A stretch of 64,000 nucleotides of DNA from NCBI RefSeq assembly GCF_004104375.1, contig NZ_QOVM01000003.1:248001-312000 (forward strand). Reading direction: 5' to 3'. Of the stretch, positions 38,385 to 49,423 are shown in pieces (the first letter of the stretch is position 1; every line of letters begins with the position of its first letter). This DNA is from Leeuwenhoekiella aequorea. Its GTDB lineage: Bacteria > Bacteroidota > Bacteroidia > Flavobacteriales > Flavobacteriaceae. The notes under the pieces are model-generated. The model saw only the letters and a program-made list of their open reading frames with translations, was not told where the DNA came from and made no database searches. The translations under genes and the position numbers were made by a program.

Positions 38385-39317
38385 TTAAGCCTTAGGAAGA
38401 AAAATTTCAGCCATCATACAACGTGCGCTTCCTCCTCCGCAAGTCTCTATAGTTTCTAGATCACTGCTTACAATTTCGCAATACTTAGTAATACTTTTTA
38501 TTTGCCCATCATTTAAAGATAAATGAGCACTTTTACTCATTACAAGGATGTTAACCCCTTTATCATTAACCACCTGTAACATATTGCCTGCAAATTGATG
38601 CATTTGTTTTTCTGAAATAGCAATAATTTCCTTTCCGGATTCCTTTAACTGATTAATTACAAATTTTCGTTCCTTTTTGTCATCAATACTATCTAAACAA
38701 ATAACGCAAAATTCTTCTGCCACACACATCATAACATTAGTGTGATATATAGGAAGTCGCTTTCCGTCTACAGTTTGATAGGCATTAAAGATTACAGGTA
38801 AATATTCAAAATCTTCACAAAATTCTATAAATAGATCCTCATCTGCTCTAGCTGAAAGCGCACAATAAGCTTTCTCATTAACTCGATCTAGAATTATACT
38901 ACCGGTTCCTTCAAGAAAAATACTTTCCTCTTCGGCCTCTGTGTAATCAACGATATTATTAATTTGAAAACCTGAATCTTCTAAAACATTAAAAAATTCT
39001 TCTCTACGCTCTCGCCTTCTATTTTCGGCATACATAGGGTATAAAGCGACATTCCCATTTTTGTGAGTACTTACCCAATTATTTGGAAATATTGAATCTG
39101 GAGTGTCAAGCTCTTTATCATCATCTAGAACAAGCACATTCACACCAACAGACTTTAATTTTGAAACAAACTGATCAAATTCTTGCTGAGCCTTTTTATT
39201 TATTTCTTCATTTTTAAGAGCTAGATCTTCTTGAAAGTAGTTATTAATAGCAGTCTGTTCATTCATTCTAAATGCTACAGGACGTACCATCAATACCGTA
39301 TTAGTAACTTGCTTCAT
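38385..39317 (-). CDS. ctlX: CtlX-like arginine deiminase-related hydrolase
   Basis: 310 residues of the guanidino-group-modifying (amidinotransferase/deiminase) superfamily. DDDKELDTPDSIFPNNW, LEGTGSIILDR, the catalytic-His segment PIYHTNVMMCV and the C-terminal nucleophile C300 in GGSARCMMAEIF match the citrulline utilisation hydrolase CtlX group. Likely substrate is citrulline or a related ureido or guanidino compound. It is followed on the chromosome, tail to tail with 2 nt between stops, by the BCCT gene. A -7 element at 39332-39339 gives it its own promoter although the DDAH gene lies 78 nt upstream. Confidence 0.88.
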   Translation of the reverse strand: MKQVTNTVLMVRPVAFRMNEQTAINNYFQEDLALKNEEINKKAQQEFDQFVSKLKSVGVNVLVLDDDKELDTPDSIFPNNWVSTHKNGNVALYPMYAENRRRERREEFFNVLEDSGFQINNIVDYTEAEEESIFLEGTGSIILDRVNEKAYCALSARADEDLFIEFCEDFEYLPVIFNAYQTVDGKRLPIYHTNVMMCVAEEFCVICLDSIDDKKERKFVINQLKESGKEIIAISEKQMHQFAGNMLQVVNDKGVNILVMSKSAHLSLNDGQIKSITKYCEIVSSDLETIETCGGGSARCMMAEIFLPKA

Positions 39318-39331
39318 TATAATTTTTTGCG

Positions 39332-39339
39332 CAAATGTA
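39332..39339 (-). promoter_or_regulatory. -7 element upstream of ctlX
   Basis: Minus-strand TACATTTG fits TAnnTTTG, 14 nt before the ctlX ATG. -33 not convincing. Confidence 0.5.
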
Positions 39340-39395
39340 GAGTTTCACTTTTCAATTTTCATAGCCTTTTGCCAGTATTTTGTATTAGAATATTT

Positions 39396-40310
39396 TTATT
39401 CTCGTACTAGTGGAAGTGTACTGCATCGCAATAAACCTTCTTGCTTTGAAATTTCTGCATAGGGCACTTCTTCAACTGTGATTCCCTTGCTTCTTAACCA
39501 TGTATTAAGTCGCGTAAAATTCTTTTCTGAAATAACGATGTCCGGAGCTATTGAAAAAATATTAGAGTTCATATTAAACATTTCTTCAGAATCTATTTCA
39601 AAAATATTTTCCTTTCCATAATGATTGACCAGCCATATATACTCCTCTTCATTTAAAAATCCGTTCTTATGAATTATTGCAAATTTATCACCTACTGGCT
39701 GAAAACAACAATCTAGATGTAGTGCATTTTCATACGGATTAGAATTAGATTTTCGAAGATTAAAAGACACTACCGTCTTATCGGGAAATGATTTTTGCAA
39801 GTGATTTACCGCCTCCATATTAGTACGTGCAATTATATAGTCTGGATAGTCTACCTCACGATAAACACCCACAAATATATAATCGCCCACTGGCATCACA
39901 TCTCCTCCTTCGATGTGAGCTTCTTCAGGAAATCGTATAATTTTGCTTTGATCCATCTGAGCTAGTACGTGCTCAATCGCTTCAATTTCCTCTTCACGAT
40001 CGGGGAGAATATTCGCTTTGATAAAAATATCATTAATAACAAAACCAATGTCTCTAGTAAATATTTGATTACAATTTTCAATCAATTTTGGCCTAAACAC
40101 TTGTACGCCATATTTATTAAAGACTTCTTCAACTGCTTCAATTTCTCTAAGCATATCTTCCTCTTTCGGATAGGTATTGGCCTTTATATACAGCATAGAT
40201 TTAGGATCGTATGCTTCCTTTAAAGTGGGAACAGGACCATTGCTTTTAGCAGTTCCGAGTATTACAGACCTAAGACGAGAGGTCTCATCGTTTACATTCA
40301 GTTTTATCAT
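39396..40310 (-). CDS. Dimethylarginine dimethylaminohydrolase-family protein
   Basis: 304 residues of the same superfamily as ctlX. It has RDIGFVINDIFIKANI, EEAHIEGGDVMPVGD with the acidic substrate ligands, the His in NALHLDCCFQPVG, and the nucleophile C296 in LLRCSTLPLVRE at the C-terminus. DDAH hydrolyses methylated arginine to citrulline and amines; plain arginine deiminase activity is also possible. If so, its product citrulline would be a substrate for the adjacent CtlX. The pair lies beside gltA, eno and carA. Confidence 0.85.
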   Translation of the reverse strand: MIKLNVNDETSRLRSVILGTAKSNGPVPTLKEAYDPKSMLYIKANTYPKEEDMLREIEAVEEVFNKYGVQVFRPKLIENCNQIFTRDIGFVINDIFIKANILPDREEEIEAIEHVLAQMDQSKIIRFPEEAHIEGGDVMPVGDYIFVGVYREVDYPDYIIARTNMEAVNHLQKSFPDKTVVSFNLRKSNSNPYENALHLDCCFQPVGDKFAIIHKNGFLNEEEYIWLVNHYGKENIFEIDSEEMFNMNSNIFSIAPDIVISEKNFTRLNTWLRSKGITVEEVPYAEISKQEGLLRCSTLPLVRE

Positions 40311-40340
40311 AAAATCTAATTGTCGTAATTATATAAATAT

Positions 40341-40376
40341 AAAGCGGGTTCTTGAAGAGAATCAAAAACCCGCTTT
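40341..40376 (-). terminator. Terminator-like hairpin after gltA
   Basis: Outer stem AAAGCGGGTT / AACCCGCTTT and inner TTGA / TCAA separated by one mismatch, with loop AGAGAA. It lies 24 nt past the gltA stop. The minus-strand T-tract is weak (TTTATATTTAT). Confidence 0.7.
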
Positions 40377-40399
40377 TTATAATACAGAACCCGCAGATT

Positions 40400-41686
40400 C
40401 TAACGTTCTTCCATAGGTTTAAATGATCTCAACGTCTCACCTATGTACACTTGGCGAGGGCGTCCTATTGGCTCTTTGCGCAATCGCATTTCTCTCCATT
40501 GTGCAATCCATCCCGGTACACGCCCCATTGCAAACATAACCGTGAACATTTCTACAGGAATCCCAAGTGCCCGATAGATTATACCTGAATAAAAATCTAC
40601 ATTAGGATATAATTTACGCTTTACGAAATAGTCATCTTCAAGCGCTTCTTTTTCAAGACCTTTTGCAATCGCTAACACTTCATCATCAACACCTAATTTC
40701 TCAAGGACATCATCTGCTGCTTTCTTGATAATTTTAGCCCGAGGATCAAAATTCTTGTAAACTCTATGACCAAAGCCCATAAGACGAAACGGATCATCTT
40801 TGTCTTTAGCTTTTTGCATATATTTTTTAGTATCTCCACCATCTGCTTTAATGGCCTCAAGCATTTCAATAACTGCTTGATTTGCCCCACCATGCAATGG
40901 TCCCCATAATGCAGATATACCTGCAGAAATAGAAGCAAATAATCCCGCATGTGAAGATCCTACTATTCGTACAGTAGAAGTAGAGCAGTTTTGCTCGTGA
41001 TCTGCATGAAGAATTAATAATTTATCTATGGCCTCAATAATAGAAGAATCTACCTTATACTCACTATTAGGTTTAGAGAACATCATTTTATGTAAATTCT
41101 CAACATAACCTAAACTATCATCCCCGTAATCAAGAGGTTTGCTCATTTTAGTACGCATAGTCCACGCTACTAAAACCGGGAATTTACCTAGTAATTTAAC
41201 GATAGCTTTATACATATCCTCTTCAGAATCAACATTAACTGCCCCTGGGTTAAAAGCAGTAAGTGCCGAAGTTAAAGAAGCTAAAACGCCCATGGGATGA
41301 GCAGACTTAGGAAAACCGTTAAGAATTTTCTTTATATCTTCATCTACATGATTTTCTTCCTTGATATCTTTATGGAATTTATCTAATTGATTTTGGGTAG
41401 GTAATTCACCAAAAATCAGTAAATAAACAACTTCAAGAAATGATGCTTTTTCAGCTAATTCTTCAATTGAATATCCTCTATATCTTAAAATACCTTCTTC
41501 TCCATTCAGAAATGTTATTGCACTCTCACAACTTCCGGTATTTTTATATCCGGGATCTATAGTTGTATATCCTCCGGTAACTGCTCTTAAGCTAGCTATA
41601 TCGATTGCATTCTCATTTTCAGTACCTGTAATTACAGGAAATTCATAGGATTTATCCCCAATTGTCAACGTAGCATTATCTGCCAT
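40400..41686 (-). CDS. gltA: Citrate synthase
   Basis: 428 residues, the long hexameric type I form. It condenses oxaloacetate with acetyl-CoA at the entry to the TCA cycle. N-terminal beta domain (ATLTIGDKSYEFPVI), then the catalytic residues: His in LHADHEQNCSTSTVR, His in GPLHGGANQAVIEML, GFGHRVYKNFDPRA, and the Asp in VDFYSGIIYRALG. Product-family start; transcribed alone between hairpins. Confidence 0.97.
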   Translation of the reverse strand: MADNATLTIGDKSYEFPVITGTENENAIDIASLRAVTGGYTTIDPGYKNTGSCESAITFLNGEEGILRYRGYSIEELAEKASFLEVVYLLIFGELPTQNQLDKFHKDIKEENHVDEDIKKILNGFPKSAHPMGVLASLTSALTAFNPGAVNVDSEEDMYKAIVKLLGKFPVLVAWTMRTKMSKPLDYGDDSLGYVENLHKMMFSKPNSEYKVDSSIIEAIDKLLILHADHEQNCSTSTVRIVGSSHAGLFASISAGISALWGPLHGGANQAVIEMLEAIKADGGDTKKYMQKAKDKDDPFRLMGFGHRVYKNFDPRAKIIKKAADDVLEKLGVDDEVLAIAKGLEKEALEDDYFVKRKLYPNVDFYSGIIYRALGIPVEMFTVMFAMGRVPGWIAQWREMRLRKEPIGRPRQVYIGETLRSFKPMEER

Positions 41687-41887
41687 TATATTATAAGTTT
41701 TAGCTGATTATCAAAAAATTCAAGTGTTGCTAAAATACAAAATTAAGAGAGATTATTAAAGAAAATAGCTGGCTTGCGTGGTTAAAAAAAACCAAATAAT
41801 TTAATCCATAAATTTTAATGCTTCTATCAAAATTAAATTGGTGAATCATCATCCCTATCAAAGTAAAATTTTTGAAAAAAAAGAAAA

Positions 41888-41914
41888 AAAAAGCATCCAA
41901 AATGGATGCTTTTT
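41888..41914 (-). terminator. eno terminator
   Basis: 12-bp stem AAAAAGCATCCA / TGGATGCTTTTT with an AAA loop, 22 nt past the eno stop; the minus strand continues into T (A-rich 41876-41892). Confidence 0.9.
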
Positions 41915-41935
41915 ATAATCACAGTATTGTGAAAT

Positions 41936-43231
<1,296 letters not shown>

Positions 43232-43398
43232 TTAAAATTGATTAGTTATTTAAGCATTAGCAATATACTGAAAAAGCCAGTATTTATATGCGCTAATGGT
43301 TTCTTTAGAATTAATTTAATGATAATTTAAAACTTCGACTCACCTAATGAAATTAATGATGATCGTAGATTAAAAAACCGCATTTTTTAAAAATTAAT

Positions 43399-43423
43399 GT
43401 ATTCAAACAAAATATTTGAATAC
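43399..43423 (-). terminator. Possible weak terminator after carA
   Basis: A 9-bp AT-rich stem GTATTCAAA / TTTGAATAC with a 7-nt loop, just past the carA stop; T-rich on the minus strand (A-rich 43381-43396). Low GC makes it a weak call. Confidence 0.4.
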
Positions 43424-43427
43424 TATT

Positions 43428-44540
43428 TTAAGCAGTTTTCTTTTTCATAGAGCCTATAAACTCATCAAAAAGATAAGTAGCGTCATTAGGACCAGGTCCT
43501 GCTTCAGGATGATATTGTACGGAAAAGCAAGCCTTATCTTTCATTTTTAGACCCATTACCGTATTATCATTTAGATGCTGATGAGTAACTACGAGATTGG
43601 TGTTTGATATAGCCTCATCATAATTTACCGAAAATCCGTGGTTTTGAGATGTTATCTCACCCTTTCCTGAAGTATGATTCATTACAGGATGATTAATTCC
43701 TCTATGCCCGTGATGCATTTTAAAGGTACTTATACCATTTGCCAATGCAATGATTTGATGACCTAAACATATCCCGAAGAGCGGCTTATCTGCAGCCAGT
43801 ATGTCTTGAGTTGTTTGAATAACTTGCTTCAAAGGATCTGGATCTCCAGGTCCGTTAGATAGAAAATAACCATCAGGATTCCAAGCATTCATCTCTTCAA
43901 AGGTAGTATCGTATGGAAACACTTTTACATAAATATCTCGGGAGGCCATGTTTCGCAATATATTCTTCTTGATTCCGAGATCAAGAGCTGCTACTTTATA
44001 AGACGCATTTTCATCACCAAAGTAATAAGCCTCTTTAGTAGAAACTTTAGAAGCAAGTTCAAGACCATTCATATCAGGCACTTCCGCTAATTGCTTCTTT
44101 AATCCATCTATATTCTCAACATCTGAAGAAATTACTGCATTCATCGCTCCATTATCTCTAATGTAAGCAACTAAAGCTCGAGTATCTACATCTGAAATCG
44201 CGAACAAATTATTTTTATCTAAAAATGATTGTAAAGATTCGTCAACTCGTGTGCGCGAATAGTTATAACTAAAATTTCTACAGATTAAACCTGAAATTTT
44301 TACTGTACCAGATTCTGTTTCTTCATTATTGCCTCCATAGTTCCCTATATGAGCATTGGTCGTCACCATCAATTGACCATAATAAGAAGGATCTGTGAAA
44401 ATCTCTTGATATCCAGTCATTCCCGTGTTGAAACATACTTCTCCAAAGGCCGTACCCTCTTTATCCCCCACAGCCTTACCATAGAAAATGGTTCCGTCAG
44501 CGAGTAGTATTATTGCTTTACGATTGGTTTGATACTTCAT
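43428..44540 (-). CDS. carA: Carbamoyl-phosphate synthase small subunit
   Basis: 370 residues. Glutaminase subunit supplying ammonia to CarB for carbamoyl phosphate, used in pyrimidine and arginine synthesis. The CarA-specific N-terminal domain (GKAVGDKEGTAFGEVCFNTG) is followed by the class I amidotransferase with nucleophile C258 in FGICLGHQIIALA and H344/E346 in YHPEAGPGPND. carB is not next to it in this window. It lies downstream of rplQ beyond a terminator, a neighbourhood I recall as common in flavobacteria. Confidence 0.97.
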   Translation of the reverse strand: MKYQTNRKAIILLADGTIFYGKAVGDKEGTAFGEVCFNTGMTGYQEIFTDPSYYGQLMVTTNAHIGNYGGNNEETESGTVKISGLICRNFSYNYSRTRVDESLQSFLDKNNLFAISDVDTRALVAYIRDNGAMNAVISSDVENIDGLKKQLAEVPDMNGLELASKVSTKEAYYFGDENASYKVAALDLGIKKNILRNMASRDIYVKVFPYDTTFEEMNAWNPDGYFLSNGPGDPDPLKQVIQTTQDILAADKPLFGICLGHQIIALANGISTFKMHHGHRGINHPVMNHTSGKGEITSQNHGFSVNYDEAISNTNLVVTHQHLNDNTVMGLKMKDKACFSVQYHPEAGPGPNDATYLFDEFIGSMKKKTA

Positions 44541-44584
44541 GTTGTTAATTTAAATACGATTTGAATTATGGTAAAAATAATTAT

Positions 44585-44620
44585 AAAAAAAAGGATAAAC
44601 CTAAACGGCTTATCCTTTTT
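44585..44620 (-). terminator. Terminator of the ribosomal protein locus
   Basis: Stem AAAAAGGATAA / TTATCCTTTTT with an inner CC/GG pair and a TAAAC loop at 44588-44620, 27 nt past the rplQ stop; the minus strand runs into T (A at 44585-44592). Ends the long rpsL-rplQ transcription unit. Confidence 0.88.
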
Positions 44621-44646
44621 CAATTTATTCGATACAAATGAAAAGT

Positions 44647-45165
44647 CTATTCTTCTTCATCAGAACCTTTAGTCTCTTTTTTAGGAGCAGCTTCTTTCTT
44701 TGCAGCAGGAGCAACTACTTCTGACGTTGCAGCTTTCTTACCAGCTCTACGAGTAGATTTTTTCTTAGTCTTACCTAAGTTATAAATCTCGTTGTAGTCT
44801 ACTAGTTCGATCATTGCCATATCAGCATTATCACCTAAACGATTACCTAATTTAATAATACGAGTGTATCCACCTGGACGATCTCCTACTTTTACAGCAA
44901 CATCTCTAAATAATTCTGCAACTGCATCTTTTTGACGCAATTTACTCATTACGATACGACGATTATGAGTAGTATCTACTTTAGATTTTGTAACAATAGG
45001 TTCTACAAATTGCTTAAGCGCTTTAGCTTTAGCAACAGTAGTATTGATACGTTTGTGCTCTATAAGGGAACAAGCCATGTTTGCAAGCATAGATTTTCTA
45101 TGTGCAGTTTGGCGTCCTAAATGGTTTATTTTTTTTCCGTGTCTCATGACATTTATTTTATGCAA
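44647..45165 (-). CDS. rplQ: 50S ribosomal protein L17
   Basis: 172 residues. The L17 core ([42 protein letters not shown]) fills about 1-125. The remaining 45 or so residues are a Lys/Ala/Glu-rich extension ending in DEEE, longer than the 127-residue E. coli protein but usual in Bacteroidota. Last gene of the alpha-operon portion; 44 nt after rpoA. Confidence 0.97.
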   Translation of the reverse strand: MHKINVMRHGKKINHLGRQTAHRKSMLANMACSLIEHKRINTTVAKAKALKQFVEPIVTKSKVDTTHNRRIVMSKLRQKDAVAELFRDVAVKVGDRPGGYTRIIKLGNRLGDNADMAMIELVDYNEIYNLGKTKKKSTRRAGKKAATSEVVAPAAKKEAAPKKETKGSDEEE

Positions 45166-45209
45166 ACATCTTGCTCAACCCTTTTTGAGGAGCAAACTAT
45201 GTTGCGTTA

Positions 45210-46202
45210 CTAGTCTTTATCTAATTTGTACTTTGAAAGATCCATACCAAAGTTCAAACCTTTTACATTCACAAGCTCTTCTAGCTCTGTAAGAGATTTT
45301 TTACCAAAGTTACGGAACTTCATAAGGTCATTCTTATTGTAAGAAACTAAGTCTCCAAGAGTTTCTACTTCAGCAGCCTTTAAACAGTTCAAAGCGCGTA
45401 CAGATAAATCCATATCCACTAGTTTTGTTTTAAGCAATTGACGCATATGCAGTGATTCCTCATCATATGTTTCAGTCTGCGCGATCTCATCTGCCTCAAG
45501 GGTGATACGCTCGTCAGAGAATAACATAAAATGGTGAATCAATGTTTTTGCAGCTTCAGTTAATGCATCTTTAGGATGTATAGAACCATCAGTAATGATT
45601 TCAAAAACTAATTTTTCATAATCAGTTTTTTGCTCTACACGATAATTTTCAATGCTATATTTAACATTCTTTATAGGAGTGTAAATAGAATCAGTAAATA
45701 TTGTGCCTATAGGTGCATTCTGCTTTTTATTTTCTTCAGCAGGAACATAACCACGACCTTTTTCAACCGTGATTTCCATATTGATATTAACTTTCTTTTC
45801 CATATTGGCAATAACCAAATCTGGATTAAGAATTTGAAAACCAGAAATAAATTTCTGGAAATCTCCTGCAGTTAATTGTTCTTTATCAGATACAGAAATT
45901 GTTACAGTTTCATTGTCTATCTCATCGATCTGTCTTTTAAAACGTACTTGTTTTAAATTAAGAATGATTTCGGTAAAATCTTCTACAACTCCAGCTATAG
46001 TTGAAAACTCATGATCTACACCCTCTACGCGCACAGAAGTAATTGCAAAACCCTCTAAAGAAGAAAGTAATACTCTACGTAACGCGTTACCAACAGTCAA
46101 ACCGTAACCTGGCTCTAAAGGTCTGAATTCGAACTTACCTTCAAAGTCGGTAGAGTCTATCATTATGACTTTATCGGGCTTCTGGAAATTTAGTAATGCC
46201 AT
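45210..46202 (-). CDS. rpoA: RNA polymerase subunit alpha
   Basis: 330 residues. The N-terminal dimerisation domain ([27 protein letters not shown]-like [11 protein letters not shown]) runs to about 235; the C-terminal DNA- and activator-binding domain ([34 protein letters not shown]) follows a short linker. Assembles the core polymerase. 26 nt after rpsD. Confidence 0.98.
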   Translation of the reverse strand: MALLNFQKPDKVIMIDSTDFEGKFEFRPLEPGYGLTVGNALRRVLLSSLEGFAITSVRVEGVDHEFSTIAGVVEDFTEIILNLKQVRFKRQIDEIDNETVTISVSDKEQLTAGDFQKFISGFQILNPDLVIANMEKKVNINMEITVEKGRGYVPAEENKKQNAPIGTIFTDSIYTPIKNVKYSIENYRVEQKTDYEKLVFEIITDGSIHPKDALTEAAKTLIHHFMLFSDERITLEADEIAQTETYDEESLHMRQLLKTKLVDMDLSVRALNCLKAAEVETLGDLVSYNKNDLMKFRNFGKKSLTELEELVNVKGLNFGMDLSKYKLDKD

Positions 46203-46228
46203 ATTATGTTTTCTAAGAGTTGTTATTA

Positions 46229-46834
46229 TTATTTAGAGTACAATTCAACGATAAACTGTTCGTTGATATTTTCTGGAATCTGAATACGCTCAGGAACTGC
46301 TACGAAAGTACCTTGCTTTGTATCATTATTCCAAGTGATCCACTCATAAACGTGGCTTGCATTTGAAAGTGAATCCTGAATTGCTGTCAAGGATTTAGAC
46401 TTTTCACGTACTGCAATATTGTCTCCTGGTTTTACTTGGTAAGAAGGAATGTTTACTAATTCACCATTTACTGTAATATGTCTGTGAGATACAAACTGAC
46501 GTGCAGATCTTCTTGAAGGTGCAATACCCATTCTGTAAACGACGTTATCTAAACGAGACTCACACAATTGAAGTAATACAACCCCTGTAATACCAGTTGA
46601 ACGTGTTGCTTTCTCAAACATATTACGAAATTGATTTTCTAAAATTCCGTAAGTGTATTTTGCTTTTTGCTTTTCTTGAAGCTGTATAGCATATTCAGAC
46701 TTTTTACCACGGCGTCTGTTGTTTCCGTGTTGACCTGGAGGATAATTTCTTTTTTCAAAAGATTTGTCATCTCCAAAAATTGCTTCGCCAAATTTACGAG
46801 CGATCTTAGTTTTAGGACCGGTATATCTTGCCAT
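46229..46834 (-). CDS. rpsD: 30S ribosomal protein S4
   Basis: 201 residues. The S4 RNA-binding domain is seen in [20 protein letters not shown] and [17 protein letters not shown]. The N-terminal region lacks the zinc-binding cysteines of some S4 proteins. S4 nucleates 30S assembly and in other bacteria represses its own operon. The 92-nt leader separating it from rpsK is the second largest gap in the locus. Confidence 0.97.
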   Translation of the reverse strand: MARYTGPKTKIARKFGEAIFGDDKSFEKRNYPPGQHGNNRRRGKKSEYAIQLQEKQKAKYTYGILENQFRNMFEKATRSTGITGVVLLQLCESRLDNVVYRMGIAPSRRSARQFVSHRHITVNGELVNIPSYQVKPGDNIAVREKSKSLTAIQDSLSNASHVYEWITWNNDTKQGTFVAVPERIQIPENINEQFIVELYSK

Positions 46835-46926
46835 TCTAATTGATAATTTGTGGGGTGATTAAGGAATTAAGGTCTAGTCCTTCGCAAAATCGTTGATCCC
46901 CGGTTGATATAAAAATAAATAATTAA
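46835..46926 (-). promoter_or_regulatory. 92-nt structured gap before rpsD
   Basis: Between rpsK and rpsD, where neighbours are mostly 3-20 nt apart. On the minus strand it contains GGGG and CCCC blocks that could pair around an inner imperfect dyad AAGGACTAGACCTT at about 46892-46879, just upstream of the S4 start. It could be a site for S4 feedback; unproven. Confidence 0.3.
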
Positions 46927-47349
46927 TTAAACTCTTCTACGCTTAGGAGGGCGACATCCATTATGTGGTAATGGAGTAACGTCTACGATTTCTGTAACCT
47001 CGATACCACTGTTGTGGATAGAACGAATTGCAGATTCACGACCATTACCTGGTCCTTTTACATAAACTTTTACTTTGCGTAAACCAGCTTCGTGAGCTAC
47101 TTTACTTGCATCCTCTGCAGCTAATTGTGCAGCATAAGGAGTATTTTTCTTAGAACCTCTAAAGCCCATTTTACCAGCTGAAGACCAAGAAACTACATCA
47201 CCTTTTTTATTTGTCAAAGAAATTAGGATGTTATTGAAAGATGCTGAAATATGAGCCTCACCTATCGATTCAACAATTACCTTGCGCTTTTTTGTACCTT
47301 TAGTAGCTTTTGCGCCTTTCCCTCCACCTTTAGTGTTTTGCTTTGCCAT
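46927..47349 (-). CDS. rpsK: 30S ribosomal protein S11
   Basis: 140 residues. Platform protein of the 30S subunit. The core [37 protein letters not shown] and the C-terminal [12 protein letters not shown] are diagnostic. A Gly/Lys-rich N-terminal extension ([18 protein letters not shown]) is longer than in E. coli. 9 nt after rpsM. Confidence 0.97.
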   Translation of the reverse strand: MAKQNTKGGGKGAKATKGTKKRKVIVESIGEAHISASFNNILISLTNKKGDVVSWSSAGKMGFRGSKKNTPYAAQLAAEDASKVAHEAGLRKVKVYVKGPGNGRESAIRSIHNSGIEVTEIVDVTPLPHNGCRPPKRRRV

Positions 47350-47358
47350 TGTTACTTA

Positions 47359-47733
47359 TTATTTAGTTGCCTTTTTCTTGTTAGCAACCGTTTTACGCTT
47401 ACCTTTTCTGGTTCTTGAGTTATTCTTAGTACGTTGACCACGTAATGGTAATCCAGAACGATGTCTAATACCTCTGTAACAACCAATGTCCATCAGACGC
47501 TTAATACTCATTGAAACTTCACTTCTAAGTTCACCTTCAATTTTATAAGAACCTACAGCATCACGAATGCGACCAATTTGATCATCATCCCACTCGTTTA
47601 CTTTTAAATTCTCATCAACACCAGCCTCTGCTAATATTTTCTGAGCTCTACTATTTCCGATTCCAAAGATGTACGTCAAAGCGATTACACCTCTCTTTTG
47701 TTTTGGGATATCTACCCCTGCAATTCTAGCCAT
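47359..47733 (-). CDS. rpsM: 30S ribosomal protein S13
   Basis: 124 residues. Contacts the tRNAs and bridges to the 50S subunit. [31 protein letters not shown] and [20 protein letters not shown] identify it; the basic tail ([13 protein letters not shown]) reaches toward the P site. Directly follows rpmJ. Confidence 0.98.
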   Translation of the reverse strand: MARIAGVDIPKQKRGVIALTYIFGIGNSRAQKILAEAGVDENLKVNEWDDDQIGRIRDAVGSYKIEGELRSEVSMSIKRLMDIGCYRGIRHRSGLPLRGQRTKNNSRTRKGKRKTVANKKKATK

Positions 47734-47738
47734 AATCC

Positions 47739-47855
47739 TTAACCTTGTCTTTGTTTGAACTTAGGGTTCTTTTTATTAATAACGTATAATCTTCCTTTGC
47801 GACGTACAATCTTGCAGTCTGCACTTCTTTTCTTTACTGATGCTCTTACTTTCAT
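47739..47855 (-). CDS. rpmJ: 50S ribosomal protein L36 (zinc-free type)
   Basis: 38 codons read on the minus strand from ATG at 47855 to TAA at 47739. It begins [20 protein letters not shown] and ends NPKFKQRQG, matching L36. Of the four zinc ligands of the classical protein only Cys14 is left; the positions of Cys11, Cys27 and His33 are Ser, Asn and Phe. It is therefore a zinc-independent L36, as usual in Bacteroidota. It lies between infA (5 nt) and rpsM (5 nt). Confidence 0.96.
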   Translation of the reverse strand: MKVRASVKKRSADCKIVRRKGRLYVINKKNPKFKQRQG

Positions 47856-47860
47856 CTTGT

Positions 47861-48076
47861 CTAGTATCTATAAGTTATACGAGCCTTTGATAAATCGTAT
47901 GGGCTCATTTCTAGTTTTACTTTATCTCCAGGTAATAGTTTAATATAATGCATACGCATCTTACCTGAGATATGCGCAGTCACAATGTGACCATTTTCTA
48001 ATTCAACTCTAAACATTGCGTTTGACAATGCCTCAATAATTGAACCATCTTGTTCTATTGCTTGTTGTTTTGCCAT
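47861..48076 (-). CDS. infA: Translation initiation factor IF-1
   Basis: 71 residues, an S1-like OB fold: [53 protein letters not shown] at the end. Occupies the A site during initiation. Its ATG shares one base with the secY stop codon, implying coupled translation. Confidence 0.97.
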   Translation of the reverse strand: MAKQQAIEQDGSIIEALSNAMFRVELENGHIVTAHISGKMRMHYIKLLPGDKVKLEMSPYDLSKARITYRY

Positions 48077-49413
48077 TATGCTACTGCTTTTCTGTTTTTA
48101 CCTGATTTCATAAGACCGTCATAGTGTCTATTAAGTAAATAAGAATTCACTTGTTGCATTGTATCAATTGCTACACCTACTAAAATAAGTAGAGAAGTAC
48201 CACCATAAAAAAGTGCCCATCCTTGTTGCATACCCAACACACTTACAGCAACTGCTGGAAAAACAGCAATCAATGCTAAAAATATAGATCCTGGTAACGT
48301 AATTTGAGACATAATTCTATCTAAATATTCTGATGTCTCAGTACCTGGTCTAATACCTGCTATAAAACCACCACTTCTCTTCAAATCGTCTGCCATCTTG
48401 TTAGTAGGCACCGTTATCGCAGTATAGAAATAAGTGAAAATTATAATTAATAAAGCAAATACAAGGTTATACCAGAATCCAAAGATATTAGTAAATTCGG
48501 CTGCTATTGATTGGGCTGTCGTAGATTCAGACAAGCCAATTACAGCACCTGGTATAAACATAATTGCTTGTGCAAATATGATAGGCATAACTCCAGAAGC
48601 GTTAAGCTTTAAAGGAATATATTGTCTACTTCCAAATACATTACGCTCGTAGCTACCGCTAGCAGTACGACGCGCATATTGTACTGGTATTTGACGCACA
48701 GCCATAACAAGTAATACAGATAGTAGTATTATGACAAACCAAATTACTAATTCAATTAAAATCATAATTAATCCACCATTCGATTCAGATACCCTAGAAA
48801 TCCATTCTTGAATAAATGATTGCGGTAATCTTGCTATAATACCCACCATAATTAATAGTGAAATACCATTCCCTATACCTTTATCTGTAATTTTCTCACC
48901 TAACCACATTGCAAATACACAACCAGTTGTAAGAATAATAACAGAAGAAACAATGAATGTTATATTGCTACCCATTACAAAAGCTTCAGGAGGTAGGATA
49001 TTAAATAGGTTTGTTATATAACCCGGACCCTGTATAAGCGTAATAGCAATAGTTAACCAACGTGTAATTTGGTTAATTTTGCGACGACCACTTTCCCCTT
49101 CTTTCTGTAATTTTTGTAAATATGGTACTGCTATACCCATAAGCTGCACTACAATAGATGCAGAGATATAGGGCATAATACCCAATGCAAATACAGAGGC
49201 ATTCGAAAATGCCCCACCTGTAAATGCGTTTAATAACCCAAGTAAACCTCCGTCTGTCTGAGCAGACAAGTTGGCTAATTGAGATGCATCAATACCTGGA
49301 AGTACTATCTGAGCTCCAAAACGGTATACTAAAAGCAAACCTAATGTTAAAAGAATGCGATTCTTTAGCTCTTCAATTTTCCAAATATTCTTAATCGTTT
49401 CTATAGCCTTCAT
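48076..49413 (-). CDS. secY: Protein translocase subunit SecY
   Basis: 445 residues with ten predicted membrane helices. Central pore of the Sec translocon, working with the SecDF encoded at the left of the window. Helix 1 [15 protein letters not shown], plug region following [20 protein letters not shown], the cytosolic loop [15 protein letters not shown] and [17 protein letters not shown] are characteristic. 10 nt after rplO. Confidence 0.98.
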   Translation of the reverse strand: MKAIETIKNIWKIEELKNRILLTLGLLLVYRFGAQIVLPGIDASQLANLSAQTDGGLLGLLNAFTGGAFSNASVFALGIMPYISASIVVQLMGIAVPYLQKLQKEGESGRRKINQITRWLTIAITLIQGPGYITNLFNILPPEAFVMGSNITFIVSSVIILTTGCVFAMWLGEKITDKGIGNGISLLIMVGIIARLPQSFIQEWISRVSESNGGLIMILIELVIWFVIILLSVLLVMAVRQIPVQYARRTASGSYERNVFGSRQYIPLKLNASGVMPIIFAQAIMFIPGAVIGLSESTTAQSIAAEFTNIFGFWYNLVFALLIIIFTYFYTAITVPTNKMADDLKRSGGFIAGIRPGTETSEYLDRIMSQITLPGSIFLALIAVFPAVAVSVLGMQQGWALFYGGTSLLILVGVAIDTMQQVNSYLLNRHYDGLMKSGKNRKAVA

Positions 49414-49423
49414 ACTAATAATG

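Noticed and set aside
40177-40416. 79-codon + strand ORF across the DDAH-gltA gap
   Set aside because: Overlaps the DDAH start, the hairpin and the gltA end; no homology recognised.
47755-47943. 62-codon + strand ORF over rpmJ and infA
   Set aside because: Antisense to the true rpmJ gene, which is clearly L36.
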